In this document: piece after piece, positions 1-7,835 of the stretch
Layout: each line of letters begins with the position of its first letter
Numbering within the stretch: the first letter of the stretch is position 1
Origin: Clostridia bacterium
GTDB taxonomy: Bacteria > Bacillota > Clostridia > Peptostreptococcales > Anaerovoracaceae
Assembly: GCA_910575405.1 (NCBI GenBank)
Contig: CAJTER010000007.1
Location: 44,874 to 108,873, forward strand
Length of the DNA: 64,000 bases
Direction: 5' to 3'
Notes under the pieces: generated by a model
Database searches by the model: none
Told to the model about the DNA's origin: nothing
The model's input: only the letters and a program-made list of their open reading frames with translations
Made by a program: the position numbers and the translations under genes

Positions 1-140
1 TAGACTTCCCCTCGCAGAATGGACATTTCCTTTGGCGCGTCAATGGCCAGTTTCAGGGAGCCGTCTGCCGATACCACCTTGACGACGATATCATCGCCGA
101 TTACCACGTATTCCTCCGGGTTCCTTCCCAGCATAAGCAT
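1..140 (-). CDS. csrA: Carbon storage regulator CsrA (5' part; runs off the left edge)
   Basis: The first 46 codons of a CsrA-type RNA-binding regulator are present; the rest lies beyond the window. Visible residues include GDDIVVKVV and IDAPKEMSILRGE, which match the beta-strand core and the conserved 'IDAPKEVxVLR' segment of CsrA. CsrA binds GGA motifs in mRNA leaders and, in clostridia and bacilli, controls flagellin synthesis together with FliW. The ATG at 140 is preceded by AAGGAGG with seven bases between it and the start, so the start is secure. An unusual point is that the N-terminus reads MLMLGRNPEE rather than the usual MLVLTRKxGE, so RNA-contact residues near the N-terminus differ from the consensus. 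No fliW is seen inside the window. Confidence 0.88.
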   Translation of the reverse strand, partial: MLMLGRNPEEYVVIGDDIVVKVVSADGSLKLAIDAPKEMSILRGEV

Positions 141-360
141 AGTTCCTACCTCCTTGTAATGAATTAGTTTGAGTGAATTTGCTCGAAAAAGCTTAAAAAG
201 AAAGGTATACTTTTATTTTCAAAAATGGGCTGAAAGAAAAAAGGAATAAAATGAGAAAATCAGGAAATATACGTAAGAAATCGGGGCAAAAACAAAGTTT
301 TTTTGAAAAAATGCTTAAGAAAAGGGGGTAAAAACCGATAATTATTATGTCAGGAAGTTC

Positions 361-386
361 GCACGGAAAAGTATACTTTTCTGTGC
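361..386. promoter_or_regulatory. Near-perfect 26-bp palindrome, candidate operator
   Basis: The outer arms GCAC/GTGC and the core GAAAAGTATACTTTTC are symmetric, with a single mismatched pair. The ten-base core half GTATACTTTT occurs again at 205-214, nearer csrA. Paired sites of this kind suggest a dimeric repressor or activator acting on the csrA upstream region. No regulator can be assigned. Confidence 0.45.
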
Positions 387-426
387 AAAGCTTGGCTAAA
401 TTTCAACGTTTTCAGGCATTATGAAT

Positions 427-476
427 TTCTTTTCAGAAGGGACTTTCCGCGAAGGATTCTTTTCAGAAGGGACTTT
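427..476. repeat. Pair of 20-base direct repeats
   Basis: The sequence TTCTTTTCAGAAGGGACTTT occurs at 427-446 and again at 457-476, a 30-base period. The two copies and the spacer together carry three GGA triplets on the plus strand. Only two units are present, so this is not a CRISPR array. Confidence 0.7.
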
Positions 477-515
477 TTTTATTTTTGAAGATTTTTTGAC
501 TGATATATCCAATTC

Positions 516-543
516 ACCTTTTTATTTACTTGAATAAAAAGGT
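516..543. repeat. Perfect 11-bp inverted repeat with six-base loop
   Basis: ACCTTTTTATT at 516-526 pairs exactly with AATAAAAAGGT at 533-543. The stem is AT-rich and is followed by no long T run, so an operator or a weak hairpin are both possible. Confidence 0.4.
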
Positions 544-598
544 AAATCAAGTTTTTTATTCTATTTTTGTAAATTTTATCAATTTTTATGCAAGAATA

Positions 599-645
599 GA
601 AAAAACCTTGAAATCAATGAAGTCGATCCCAAGGCTTATTTTTTA
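599..645 (-). terminator. Probable terminator of the MNT gene
   Basis: On the minus strand a CCTTG/CAAGG stem is followed by TTTTTT, starting about 27 bases after the MNT stop codon. The loop is long, so the call is moderate. Confidence 0.4.
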
Positions 646-671
646 TATAGGAAACGAGCAAAATTAACCGC

Positions 672-971
672 CTATCCATATAACACAATCCCCTCGCTTG
701 CTACATTCTGATAAAAAGGCAAAATTTCACGCCTGTGTTCAAAAGTTTCCTTATCTCTCAGCAGCAACGACACCTCAATATCATGCTCCAGACTGAGCCT
801 GCTTGCCATTTTATTGGCTTTTCTGCGATGCCGCTCAGCCTCTTCCTTTGTGCAGTTCAGCAAAACCATCAGATCAATATCGGATTCCGTTGTAAAATCC
901 CCTCTGGCGTAGGAACCATAGAGCAAAATTTGGTAAACAGTCTCGTGAAACAGCTCTAATGTCGCAGCCAC
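672..971 (-). CDS. Orphan MNT-type minimal nucleotidyltransferase
   Basis: A 99-residue protein carrying the nucleotidyltransferase signature GSYARGDFTTESDIDLMV, that is GSx10DxD with the two metal-binding aspartates intact. Proteins of this size are usually the MntA antitoxin of HEPN-MNT toxin-antitoxin pairs, where the MNT protein AMPylates the HEPN toxin. No HEPN partner gene lies on either side, so this copy is an orphan. The start is uncertain: GTG at 971 is the only reasonable initiation codon, the frame stays open upstream to a TAA at 1008-1010 with no ATG, and the ribosome site is weak. The gene is therefore either slightly 5'-truncated or poorly expressed. It is divergent from the AAA-ATPase/PD-(D/E)XK gene at 1086, with about 115 bases between them. 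Confidence 0.75.
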   Translation of the reverse strand: MAATLELFHETVYQILLYGSYARGDFTTESDIDLMVLLNCTKEEAERHRRKANKMASRLSLEHDIEVSLLLRDKETFEHRREILPFYQNVASEGIVLYG

Positions 972-1085
972 GATTTCTCTTGTGGTTTTTTCAAAGAAAA
1001 GATTATGTTATGCCGCATTGTATGGTACAATACTCAGGTAAACACCCTTTCCCGTAAAGCGACCGGTGACGCAGGAGGAACGGCT

Positions 1086-2816
1086 ATGAAAAAAACAATT
1101 GGAATCGGCTATCAGGATTTTGAAAAAATCAGACAAAGCAATGCCTTTTATGTGGATAAAACAGGCTTCATTAAAGAATGGTGGGAAAATCAGGATGAGG
1201 TAACCCTCATCACCCGCCCCCGCCGCTTTGGCAAAACGCTGAACATGAGCATGGTGGAAAAATTTTTTTCCCTGGATCATGCAGGAAGAAGTGATCTCTT
1301 CCGCGGCCTTTCCATCTGGAAGGAAGAAAAATACCGAAGACTTCAGGGGACGTATCCGGTTATCAGTCTTTCCTTTGCGCAGCTGAAAGAAACCGACTAT
1401 CAAACCGCACGGCGAAAGCTGTGTGAGTTGCTTGCCAGTGAGTATGCGAAACGGGAGTTCCTGCTGGAGGGAACTTGCCTGACAGAATCGGAAAAAAACA
1501 CCTTTCGGCGAAAAACGATTGACATGGATGATGTGGATGCGGCTCTGGCCCTCAATCAGCTGTCCGGTTACCTCTCCAGATATTATGGAAAAAAAGTTCT
1601 GATTTTGCTGGATGAATACGACACGCCCATGCAGGAAGCTTATATAAACGGCTATTGGGAAGACCTGATACGCTTTACCCGCAATTTCTTTAATTCCACA
1701 TTTAAGACCAATCCGCATTTGGATCGGGCGCTCATGACAGGCATCACCAGGGTCAGCCAGGAGTCCATTTTTTCCGATTTCAACAACCCAAAGGTGGTTA
1801 CGACTACATCCAGGGAATATGCGGATGCTTTTGGTTTTTCAGAGACAGAGGTTTTTTCGGCTCTGGACGAATACGGCCTTTCTGAAAAAAAGGAAGAAGT
1901 AAAGACCTGGTATGACGGCTTTACCTTTGGCGATCAGCAGGATATATACAACCCCTGGTCAATTGTCAATTATCTGCGTGAAAAAAGGATTGGTACCTAC
2001 TGGGCCAATACCAGCTCCAACAGCCTGGCTGCCAAACTGATTCGAGAAGGAAACAAGGACATCAAGCAGGCCTTTGAAGGGCTGCTGCAGGGAGGTTCGA
2101 TTAATACGGAGCTGGATGAACAGATCGTTTATGACCAGCTGGACGGTGATGAACAGGCGGTATGGAGCTTGCTTCTTGCTGGAGGATATTTAAAAGTTGC
2201 TGGTTTTAAGGGAAAAAATGAGATGGCTTATGACTGGGAGAAAAATGTATTTGTGAAACCGGTTTATAAGCTGACTCTCACCAATCTGGAAGTACGCCAG
2301 ATGTTTCAGAGCATGGTAAAAGGTTGGTTTCGGGAAACCGGATCAGACTACAACCAGTTTGTAGCAGCTCTGCTGGCAGGTGATGAGGAGTCCATGAACG
2401 CTTATATAAATGAGGTAGCGCAGAAGGCCTTCAGCCAGTTTGATACAGGAATAAAGCCGTCCAAATCAGCACCAGAACGCTTCTATCACGGATTTGTCCT
2501 CGGCCTCATAGTGGATCTTGCTCCCCGGTATACTCTGACCTCAAACAGGGAAAGCGGCTTTGGCCGCTACGATGTAATGCTGGAGCCAAAAAATGAGCAG
2601 GAGGACGCTATCATTTTGGAGTTCAAGGTTTTCCATCCTCCAAAGGAAAAAAATCTGCAGGAAACGGCAAAAGCAGCCCTTGCTCAGATTGAGAAAAAAC
2701 AGTATGCGGCAGCTCTGATGGCAAAAGGGATTCCAAGAGAAAAAATCCGCTGCTATGGGTTTGCCTTTGAGGGGAAAACGGTTCTCATCCTGGGTTCGCA
2801 TACCAAGGAGCAATAG
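1086..2816 (+). CDS. AAA-ATPase-like / PD-(D/E)XK nuclease protein, intact copy 1
   Basis: A 576-residue protein of the widespread PF09820 (AAA-ATPase_like) plus PF08011 (PDDEXK_9) architecture. The Walker A segment is RPRRFGKTLNMSM near residue 50, Walker B is ILLDEYDTP near residue 180, and the C-terminal nuclease-like core reads GRYDVMLEP followed by ILEFKV, giving the D...ExK triad. The biochemical role of the family is not established; abundance in gut and oral anaerobes and copy-number expansion suggest a selfish or defence-related activity. ATG at 1086 follows GGAGG at a good distance, so the upstream in-frame extension to 1005 is rejected. This is the only unbroken copy of three in the window; the others are at 7836-9511 and 50387-51842. 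Confidence 0.88.
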   Translation: MKKTIGIGYQDFEKIRQSNAFYVDKTGFIKEWWENQDEVTLITRPRRFGKTLNMSMVEKFFSLDHAGRSDLFRGLSIWKEEKYRRLQGTYPVISLSFAQLKETDYQTARRKLCELLASEYAKREFLLEGTCLTESEKNTFRRKTIDMDDVDAALALNQLSGYLSRYYGKKVLILLDEYDTPMQEAYINGYWEDLIRFTRNFFNSTFKTNPHLDRALMTGITRVSQESIFSDFNNPKVVTTTSREYADAFGFSETEVFSALDEYGLSEKKEEVKTWYDGFTFGDQQDIYNPWSIVNYLREKRIGTYWANTSSNSLAAKLIREGNKDIKQAFEGLLQGGSINTELDEQIVYDQLDGDEQAVWSLLLAGGYLKVAGFKGKNEMAYDWEKNVFVKPVYKLTLTNLEVRQMFQSMVKGWFRETGSDYNQFVAALLAGDEESMNAYINEVAQKAFSQFDTGIKPSKSAPERFYHGFVLGLIVDLAPRYTLTSNRESGFGRYDVMLEPKNEQEDAIILEFKVFHPPKEKNLQETAKAALAQIEKKQYAAALMAKGIPREKIRCYGFAFEGKTVLILGSHTKEQ

Positions 2817-2901
2817 CAGTGCTGCCAGCAGGCTCGCTGCAGGCCATTTTCTTCCCAGTGCTCTAATGCCTCTTACCCCCTCTCCCGAACATATGCGTAT
2901 C

Positions 2902-2940
2902 AAAAGACCGGAAAGCTTAATTCAGCTCCCCGGTCTTTTT
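2902..2940. terminator. Bidirectional terminator between convergent genes
   Basis: AAAAGACCGG and CCGGTCTTTTT form a ten-base stem with T or A runs on both sides. It lies between the end of the plus-strand AAA-ATPase gene and the end of the minus-strand PHP gene and can serve both. Confidence 0.85.
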
Positions 2941-3005
2941 TATACTCTAATCCCCACAAAACGTGATGCCTTATTTATGCTTATTCAAAGCTCAATTCAT
3001 CTACT

Positions 3006-6000
3006 TTATTTTGCTGACAGCCAGTATGGATTTGTCATAGCGTAGTTGCCGTTTTCATCCATAACCAGGACAGCTGCCCAAGTGTCGTGCCCGCTTTCTA
3101 CCGGAACACTGATGGTGTAGTTTCCGTCAGCGCTGACAGCAGGCGACAGAGCCTTGTCGTACTTGATGTAGGTCTGATCCTGGTAAGGAGAGGAATATCC
3201 TGGATTCGGCTCTCCATTGAGAGTTCCTGCGGTATAATTATCCTTAGCGTCCTTTGTCAGAACTAAAACATCCGTGATCGCTGCCAGGGAATCTACCTTC
3301 ATGTTGAGTGTGAAGGTTCCGTTTTCGATCTTTGCTTCCATATCTCCCGGTTTCTGATCCAGTGTGAGAACTGGTCCAAAGGAGATGTAGGATGCTCCTT
3401 CTGCTGCTGCTTTTGTGAACTTGAGACCGACATCCTTTACTGTGCCGTTTGTATCGTTTACATAGGCAAAGGTGCGGACTTTACCGGAATTGTAATGCTC
3501 GGATTCTCCTCTGGCAAATCCTTCGTAATTAGTAGCTGTATAATCGCCGCCTTTATTGGTTACACCCGGAATCAATACGTCGTGGGTATCGGATCCACCT
3601 ACCATGTAATGCGGTTTTTCAACCTTTGCGCCCAGATAATCGGTTCCATTCTGGTATGCGGTCCACAGCTGGCATGCGGAGATGATGGTGTTGGCGTTTT
3701 CAAAGTCACTGGAGCAGGCGTTGATTTCGATATTGTCATAGCTGTCCTCATATCCGCCCGGAACACCGTTTGCCCCATATTTTTCCGTATAGAAGAGGCC
3801 GTAGCTGTACCACGGATGGTTTGCTGTAATGGTCGCGTCCTTGTCGTGGGTCTGTTTTACGAAAGCAGGGAATTTGCTGAACTGATCCATGACGTGGTTC
3901 TCCTTATTTGCATCCAGGAAGAAGTCATAGGAGGCTAGCGTCTGCGGCAGCACGTTAAAGTGCGCCCAGGAGCAGGAAATTTCTTCCGATGGTACGAAGC
4001 CTGCCATCTGCCCCTTATATTTTCCAGTAATCAGATCATACGCTTCCTTGTTATTTACGGTAAAGTCATGATCCGTAATGAAGGATACATCAAGAGCAGA
4101 GGCTAGGTGAGACGGAATCGCATCCTTTGGATCGGCAAATCCGTCGTTCTTGTTTGCATGGTGGTGCATATCGCTGCTGAGCCAGCCTTCCGGCTTTTTG
4201 ATCTTCTGATCCACAGTTACTGTTACTGCACCGTCTTTTGCGTCCGCGTTTGTAATATCAACGGTATCCGAATAGAAGAAGTAGCCCTGTCCATATACAG
4301 TAGCTTTGAAGTTATCCATATCGCTTACCTTGGCGTGGATGACTCCCTTTTCCTGTGCCTGAAATACCGAATCGCCGGTATATCTTACTTCTGGATATTC
4401 ACCGAGGATTTCCGCTTTTCCCCAGATCTTATTGCCCTTCTGATCTCTCAGATTGATGGTCAGTTCCTGTTTCAAAGCGCCTGCCTTCAGATCGATATCC
4501 TTTGAACCGGATACGCTAACTGCCTCGCCCTTTGCATAGCCGTCCTTTTCTACGTACATTTCATAGACTGCGGTTGGCAGATCAATTATGAAAGCGCCCT
4601 TTGCGTCTGCTTTGTAGAAGCCAAAGAGTGTGCCTTCCTTTTTCACTGCGATAACTGCATCAGCCACTGCTGCGTTTGCATCGTCTGTTACCGTTCCCTT
4701 TACGGTCATAGTCTGCTCACTGTTCTTCTTGTTGAGGAAGTTTGTCAGCTTTGCAGTGTCCGCTTTGTCGGAAATGGTGATGTATTCCTGATAAACTGTA
4801 GTGGAGTTTGCGTCATAAGAGCATGTGCCTCTCAGCTCTTTGTAGCCCAGGGATCCGCCTTTTCCATTTACATCAACCTTGGAATCGGACTGAGTCTTTG
4901 GTACGGTATAGCAAATTCCGTATTCCTGACCGTCCTTGTTTCCGTAGCTCATAACTGCCCGCTCGTCCTTGAGATATTTGAGAGCGCCGCCGTCATCACC
5001 TTTATTGGTCAGGGCAAATCTGGTGGTCTTGCCTGTTACCGCTGCTTTTCCATTGTTAATAACAGTATCGTACATATAGGCGTAATCTGCTCCGGCTTCC
5101 ATGCTGTAATATGTGATAACGTCGATATCACAGGCCTTGCCATCCGCATCTTTGAGTACGGTGTAGTCTCTTGATACTTTTACAGCAGGAAGTCCTGTCT
5201 TTACTTCCTTGCATGCCGTAAAGTCGTAATTTACAAGGTCAAAAGTAACCTTGCCGCAGTTTTCCGGAGCCCAAGAATCCCATCCGTTCATCAGGAATTC
5301 CAAAGACCAGATGGTGTCGCGGGCTGGTTTGCCACCTTTAAAATAGCCTGCGTCCAGCACCGAACCTGCCGGATAGCCCCATGGGTTTCTCGTGCCTACT
5401 GCAAGGACGAGACCGATCTTGCCGTTGCTGATGATCAGATCGTCATCACTCAGCGCTTCACCATTTACGAAGTAAGTTGAAGTTTTTCCCTTGTTGTTTG
5501 CTTTTCTCCAGTCGCCTACTGTAGCAATGTAAGGCTGTCCCTTAGCTGCCTTGTAGGTGCGGACTGCTGATGTTACAACATATTCATTGGGATTTCCCTT
5601 TTGGGAATGAATGGACATATCTTTTACTGTAACGCTGCAGGTTGCTTTGTATTTGCCGCTTTCCTTTGAATATGCGGTAATGACAGCTTTACCTGCCGCT
5701 TTTGCTTTTACCGTTCCCTTTGAAGAAACAGCAGCTACTTTTGTATTGCTGGATTTCCAAGCTATGCCTTTATTGTAAACGCCCTTAGGACCTACTGAAG
5801 CTTTTAATACCTTGCTCTGTCCCGGCTCTAATGAAAGCTTTGATGCGGAAAGAGAAACTTTCGGCTTCAGGTTTTTAACTGTAATTGTAACGCTTGCCTT
5901 TACTTTTTTGTTTTTCTTGGATACAGCGGTAATCTTTACTTTGCCGCTCTTTTTTCCTGTCACAATTCCCTTTTGGGATACGGTGGCAGTCTTTTTGTCG

Positions 6001-6236
6001 CTGGACTGCCAAGTGACGGATTTGCTTGCTTTAGCCGGTGATACGGACTTAACGGAAACTTTTACAGTTCCTTTAATGTCCACTGTTTTGGCTGTAGCTT
6101 TCAATGAAAGCTTGGTTGGCGCCTTTGCTGCTGCATTTACACTGACCGTCGATAATCCGAGGGAGGTAAATACCATTGCCATAATAACAAAGAGCGCTGT
6201 CAGCTTTCTCCATGTGCTGCTGTGAGTCGTGTTCAT
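3006..6236 (-). CDS. Secreted Ig-like (Big_2) / PHP-domain metallohydrolase
   Basis: A 1076-residue exported protein. Residues 1-36 form a signal peptide (charged start, hydrophobic run, cleavage near VNA-AA). Residues of about 40-120 and 125-205 are two bacterial Ig-like group 2 domains with the typical 'W.SS..ktAtVs..GiVtgkk.G.v.It' pattern. A middle region of beta-rich unknown sequence includes a carboxypeptidase-regulatory-like segment near 520-590. From about 685 a PHP/CehA-type phosphoesterase domain begins: DMHHH at 689-693, TDHD around 721-724, NHP with His807, and GSDTH with His885 look like the metal ligands. The substrate is unknown; related CehA-like proteins hydrolyse phosphoesters. 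No sortase motif or S-layer domain is visible. ATG at 6236 has AGGAAG upstream. It is monocistronic. Confidence 0.82.
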   Translation of the reverse strand: MNTTHSSTWRKLTALFVIMAMVFTSLGLSTVSVNAAAKAPTKLSLKATAKTVDIKGTVKVSVKSVSPAKASKSVTWQSSDKKTATVSQKGIVTGKKSGKVKITAVSKKNKKVKASVTITVKNLKPKVSLSASKLSLEPGQSKVLKASVGPKGVYNKGIAWKSSNTKVAAVSSKGTVKAKAAGKAVITAYSKESGKYKATCSVTVKDMSIHSQKGNPNEYVVTSAVRTYKAAKGQPYIATVGDWRKANNKGKTSTYFVNGEALSDDDLIISNGKIGLVLAVGTRNPWGYPAGSVLDAGYFKGGKPARDTIWSLEFLMNGWDSWAPENCGKVTFDLVNYDFTACKEVKTGLPAVKVSRDYTVLKDADGKACDIDVITYYSMEAGADYAYMYDTVINNGKAAVTGKTTRFALTNKGDDGGALKYLKDERAVMSYGNKDGQEYGICYTVPKTQSDSKVDVNGKGGSLGYKELRGTCSYDANSTTVYQEYITISDKADTAKLTNFLNKKNSEQTMTVKGTVTDDANAAVADAVIAVKKEGTLFGFYKADAKGAFIIDLPTAVYEMYVEKDGYAKGEAVSVSGSKDIDLKAGALKQELTINLRDQKGNKIWGKAEILGEYPEVRYTGDSVFQAQEKGVIHAKVSDMDNFKATVYGQGYFFYSDTVDITNADAKDGAVTVTVDQKIKKPEGWLSSDMHHHANKNDGFADPKDAIPSHLASALDVSFITDHDFTVNNKEAYDLITGKYKGQMAGFVPSEEISCSWAHFNVLPQTLASYDFFLDANKENHVMDQFSKFPAFVKQTHDKDATITANHPWYSYGLFYTEKYGANGVPGGYEDSYDNIEINACSSDFENANTIISACQLWTAYQNGTDYLGAKVEKPHYMVGGSDTHDVLIPGVTNKGGDYTATNYEGFARGESEHYNSGKVRTFAYVNDTNGTVKDVGLKFTKAAAEGASYISFGPVLTLDQKPGDMEAKIENGTFTLNMKVDSLAAITDVLVLTKDAKDNYTAGTLNGEPNPGYSSPYQDQTYIKYDKALSPAVSADGNYTISVPVESGHDTWAAVLVMDENGNYAMTNPYWLSAK

Positions 6237-6416
6237 GGTTGCTTCCTTTCTTTCATACTTTACTCTTTACTCAAATAAAACTTCTAAACTTCGCCTATAA
6301 GTTCTTCTTTAGTATAGCACATTTCTTCACAAATCCATCACACCAACTCGTAAAAATTATTGGATTATTTCGACTTTTTCTAGCATATAGCAATATTTTG
6401 CACTATTTTGGTATTT

Positions 6417-7181
6417 TTATAACTTTCTCTTTTTTTTCCGATAAACCTGAGGTGTCATTTCCATTGAACTGCCAAAAACACGATTAAAGTAAGAAGGGTC
6501 GGAAAAGCCGCACTCAATTGCGATCCGATAAACCGGATAATCGGTCTGTTCCAGGAGCCGGCATGCATGCTGAATTCTCATGTTTGTCACATAGTGGGAA
6601 AAGGTGCTTCCCGTCTGCTGTTTGAATGTCCTGCTGAAATACTGCGGATTCATGTAAACCTTTGAAGCGACCTCCTCTAGCGTTATTTTTTCACAAAACC
6701 GTTCCTTAATATATATAATCGCTTCTTTCATCTGATCTGTATAAACAGTTGCGTCCGGGGCCTCCTGCAGCATTTTCCCGCCGCCTTCGCGCAGACCTGC
6801 CTCGTCTTTTTCCCTGCACATATGCTCAATCAAAAGACATATATCTTTCGAATGAACCGGCTTGAGAAGATAGGCGAATACTCTGCTGAAAATCGCCCTT
6901 TGGGCACATTGGAATTCCGCTTTATCTGTGATAATACTGATACAACAGGCAGGCAGGATGCGCCTTATTTCCTCCAGAACCTCAATTCCCTCTGCACCGG
7001 GAAGAACGATGTCCATCAGGATCAGATCTGGCAGGTGCTTTCTGGCCATGTCCGCTGCCTCAGCTCCATTCCTGCAGGTCAAAAGCTTTCCCATTCCATC
7101 GAAAAAAGGAGCTGCTACTGTCTGTAAAAATTCCAGCTCCAAAGGATCATTTTCAATGATCAGGCATACATACTCACTCAT
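6417..7181 (-). CDS. Response regulator with AraC-type DNA-binding domain (YesN-like)
   Basis: A 254-residue two-domain regulator. The receiver domain (about 1-120) has the acidic pair ENDP, the phospho-acceptor Asp in LILMDIVLPG, and the conserved Lys in LLKPV. The C-terminal about 100 residues hold two helix-turn-helix motifs of the AraC/XylS family, ending with GFSDPSYFNRVF and a P-x-x-YR motif. Start choice: ATG at 7181 follows GGGAGG, and overlaps the upstream gene's stop as ATGA, so the longer frame reaching 7307 is rejected. Coupled translation with the YesM-like protein implies a two-component pair; however that partner has no recognisable phospho-acceptor histidine. Confidence 0.87.
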   Translation of the reverse strand: MSEYVCLIIENDPLELEFLQTVAAPFFDGMGKLLTCRNGAEAADMARKHLPDLILMDIVLPGAEGIEVLEEIRRILPACCISIITDKAEFQCAQRAIFSRVFAYLLKPVHSKDICLLIEHMCREKDEAGLREGGGKMLQEAPDATVYTDQMKEAIIYIKERFCEKITLEEVASKVYMNPQYFSRTFKQQTGSTFSHYVTNMRIQHACRLLEQTDYPVYRIAIECGFSDPSYFNRVFGSSMEMTPQVYRKKKRKL

Positions 7182-7699
7182 TCTTTTGTTTCCTCCCTTG
7201 GAATGGCCACCTGCGCTGTGCTGCCGCCGCCTTCTACAACAAGCCTCAGTCCATCTGCTTCCCATTTCGAAAAGATACACAGCTTTCCGCCTTCTGCATT
7301 TGCACAAACTTTGCGCACTGCGTTTTCTACCAAAGGATACAGGCTCAGATTCGGGATCCGACAGGCTGCGGCTCTTTCATCCACAGAAATCTCCCATGTA
7401 AGATATTTTCCCATTCTCATTTTCTGTACGTAAAGATATTGCTCAAGATTAGCAAGTTCCTTTTTAATGGGATGCAGCTTGTCCTTTTGCATCAGATTGT
7501 ACTGTACCAGTTGGGCAATACAGCAGGTTGCCTCTTCAATGTCTTCCGCACCCTTCAGATAGGCCGTGCGCCCGACACAGCTGAGTCCGTTTTGCAGGAT
7601 TTCAAGACAGGTCCAAAGCCTTTCATTTTCCTGTTCCAGTTCCTTTATTTTCCCCTGCTTTTCAGTTTCCTCAGAAACTGCTCCTGCTTTGTACCCCAT
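7178..7699 (-). CDS. Degenerate YesM-like histidine kinase lacking the H box
   Basis: A 173-residue soluble protein. Residues of about 10-30 form a coiled coil. The remainder aligns with the His_kinase (YesM/LytS) module: the segment LANLEQYLYVQKMRMGKY and the N box PLVENAV are clear. Where family members have NPHFLYN with the phospho-acceptor His, this protein reads LQNGLSCVG, and the ATP-lid glycine boxes after the N box are eroded to VVEGGGSTAQ. It has no membrane segment or extracellular sensor. It is therefore probably a non-catalytic relative that scaffolds or modulates the response regulator encoded immediately downstream (4-base ATGA overlap). The ATG at 7699 has AAGGAG upstream, and a MerR-type promoter lies about 50 bases upstream. 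Confidence 0.7.
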   Translation of the reverse strand: MGYKAGAVSEETEKQGKIKELEQENERLWTCLEILQNGLSCVGRTAYLKGAEDIEEATCCIAQLVQYNLMQKDKLHPIKKELANLEQYLYVQKMRMGKYLTWEISVDERAAACRIPNLSLYPLVENAVRKVCANAEGGKLCIFSKWEADGLRLVVEGGGSTAQVAIPREETKE

Positions 7700-7751
7700 A
7701 CCATCTCCTTAATGCTGCGTGCATTTACGCACTTTAGTAATTCCTGTCCCT

Positions 7752-7782
7752 ATTATAACGTTCCCCTTAGGGGAAAGGTCAA
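7752..7782 (-). promoter_or_regulatory. MerR-type promoter with 19-bp spacer and palindrome
   Basis: On the minus strand a -35 box TTGACC (7777-7782) and a -10 box TATAAT (7752-7757) are separated by exactly 19 bases. The spacer contains the inverted repeat TTCCCCTAAGGGGAA. An over-long 19-bp spacer centred on a palindrome is the hallmark of MerR-family activator sites, where the bound regulator untwists DNA to align the boxes. It drives the YesM-like/AraC-type operon. No merR-like gene is present in the window. Confidence 0.82.
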
Positions 7783-7835
7783 TTGTTTTACGAAAGAAAA
7801 AAGGAATCCCATATCCGGAATTCCCATCTCTCCTT

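Larger units (their letters stand above)
141..671. other. AT-rich intergenic region, no gene seen
   Basis: This 531-base gap lies upstream of csrA and downstream of the MNT gene. I see no coding sequence. It holds a near-perfect 26-bp palindrome, a 20-base direct repeat pair, an 11-bp inverted repeat and a probable terminator, each listed separately. Confidence 0.6.

Noticed and set aside
427-476. Possible CRISPR-like repeat
   Set aside because: Only two repeat units with a ten-base spacer, no third unit and no cas gene in the window.
1008-1718. A 236-codon minus-strand frame over the first AAA-ATPase gene
   Set aside because: It is a mirror frame of a clearly coding gene; a similar mirror frame occurs over copy 3, as expected for paralogues and not for a conserved antisense gene.
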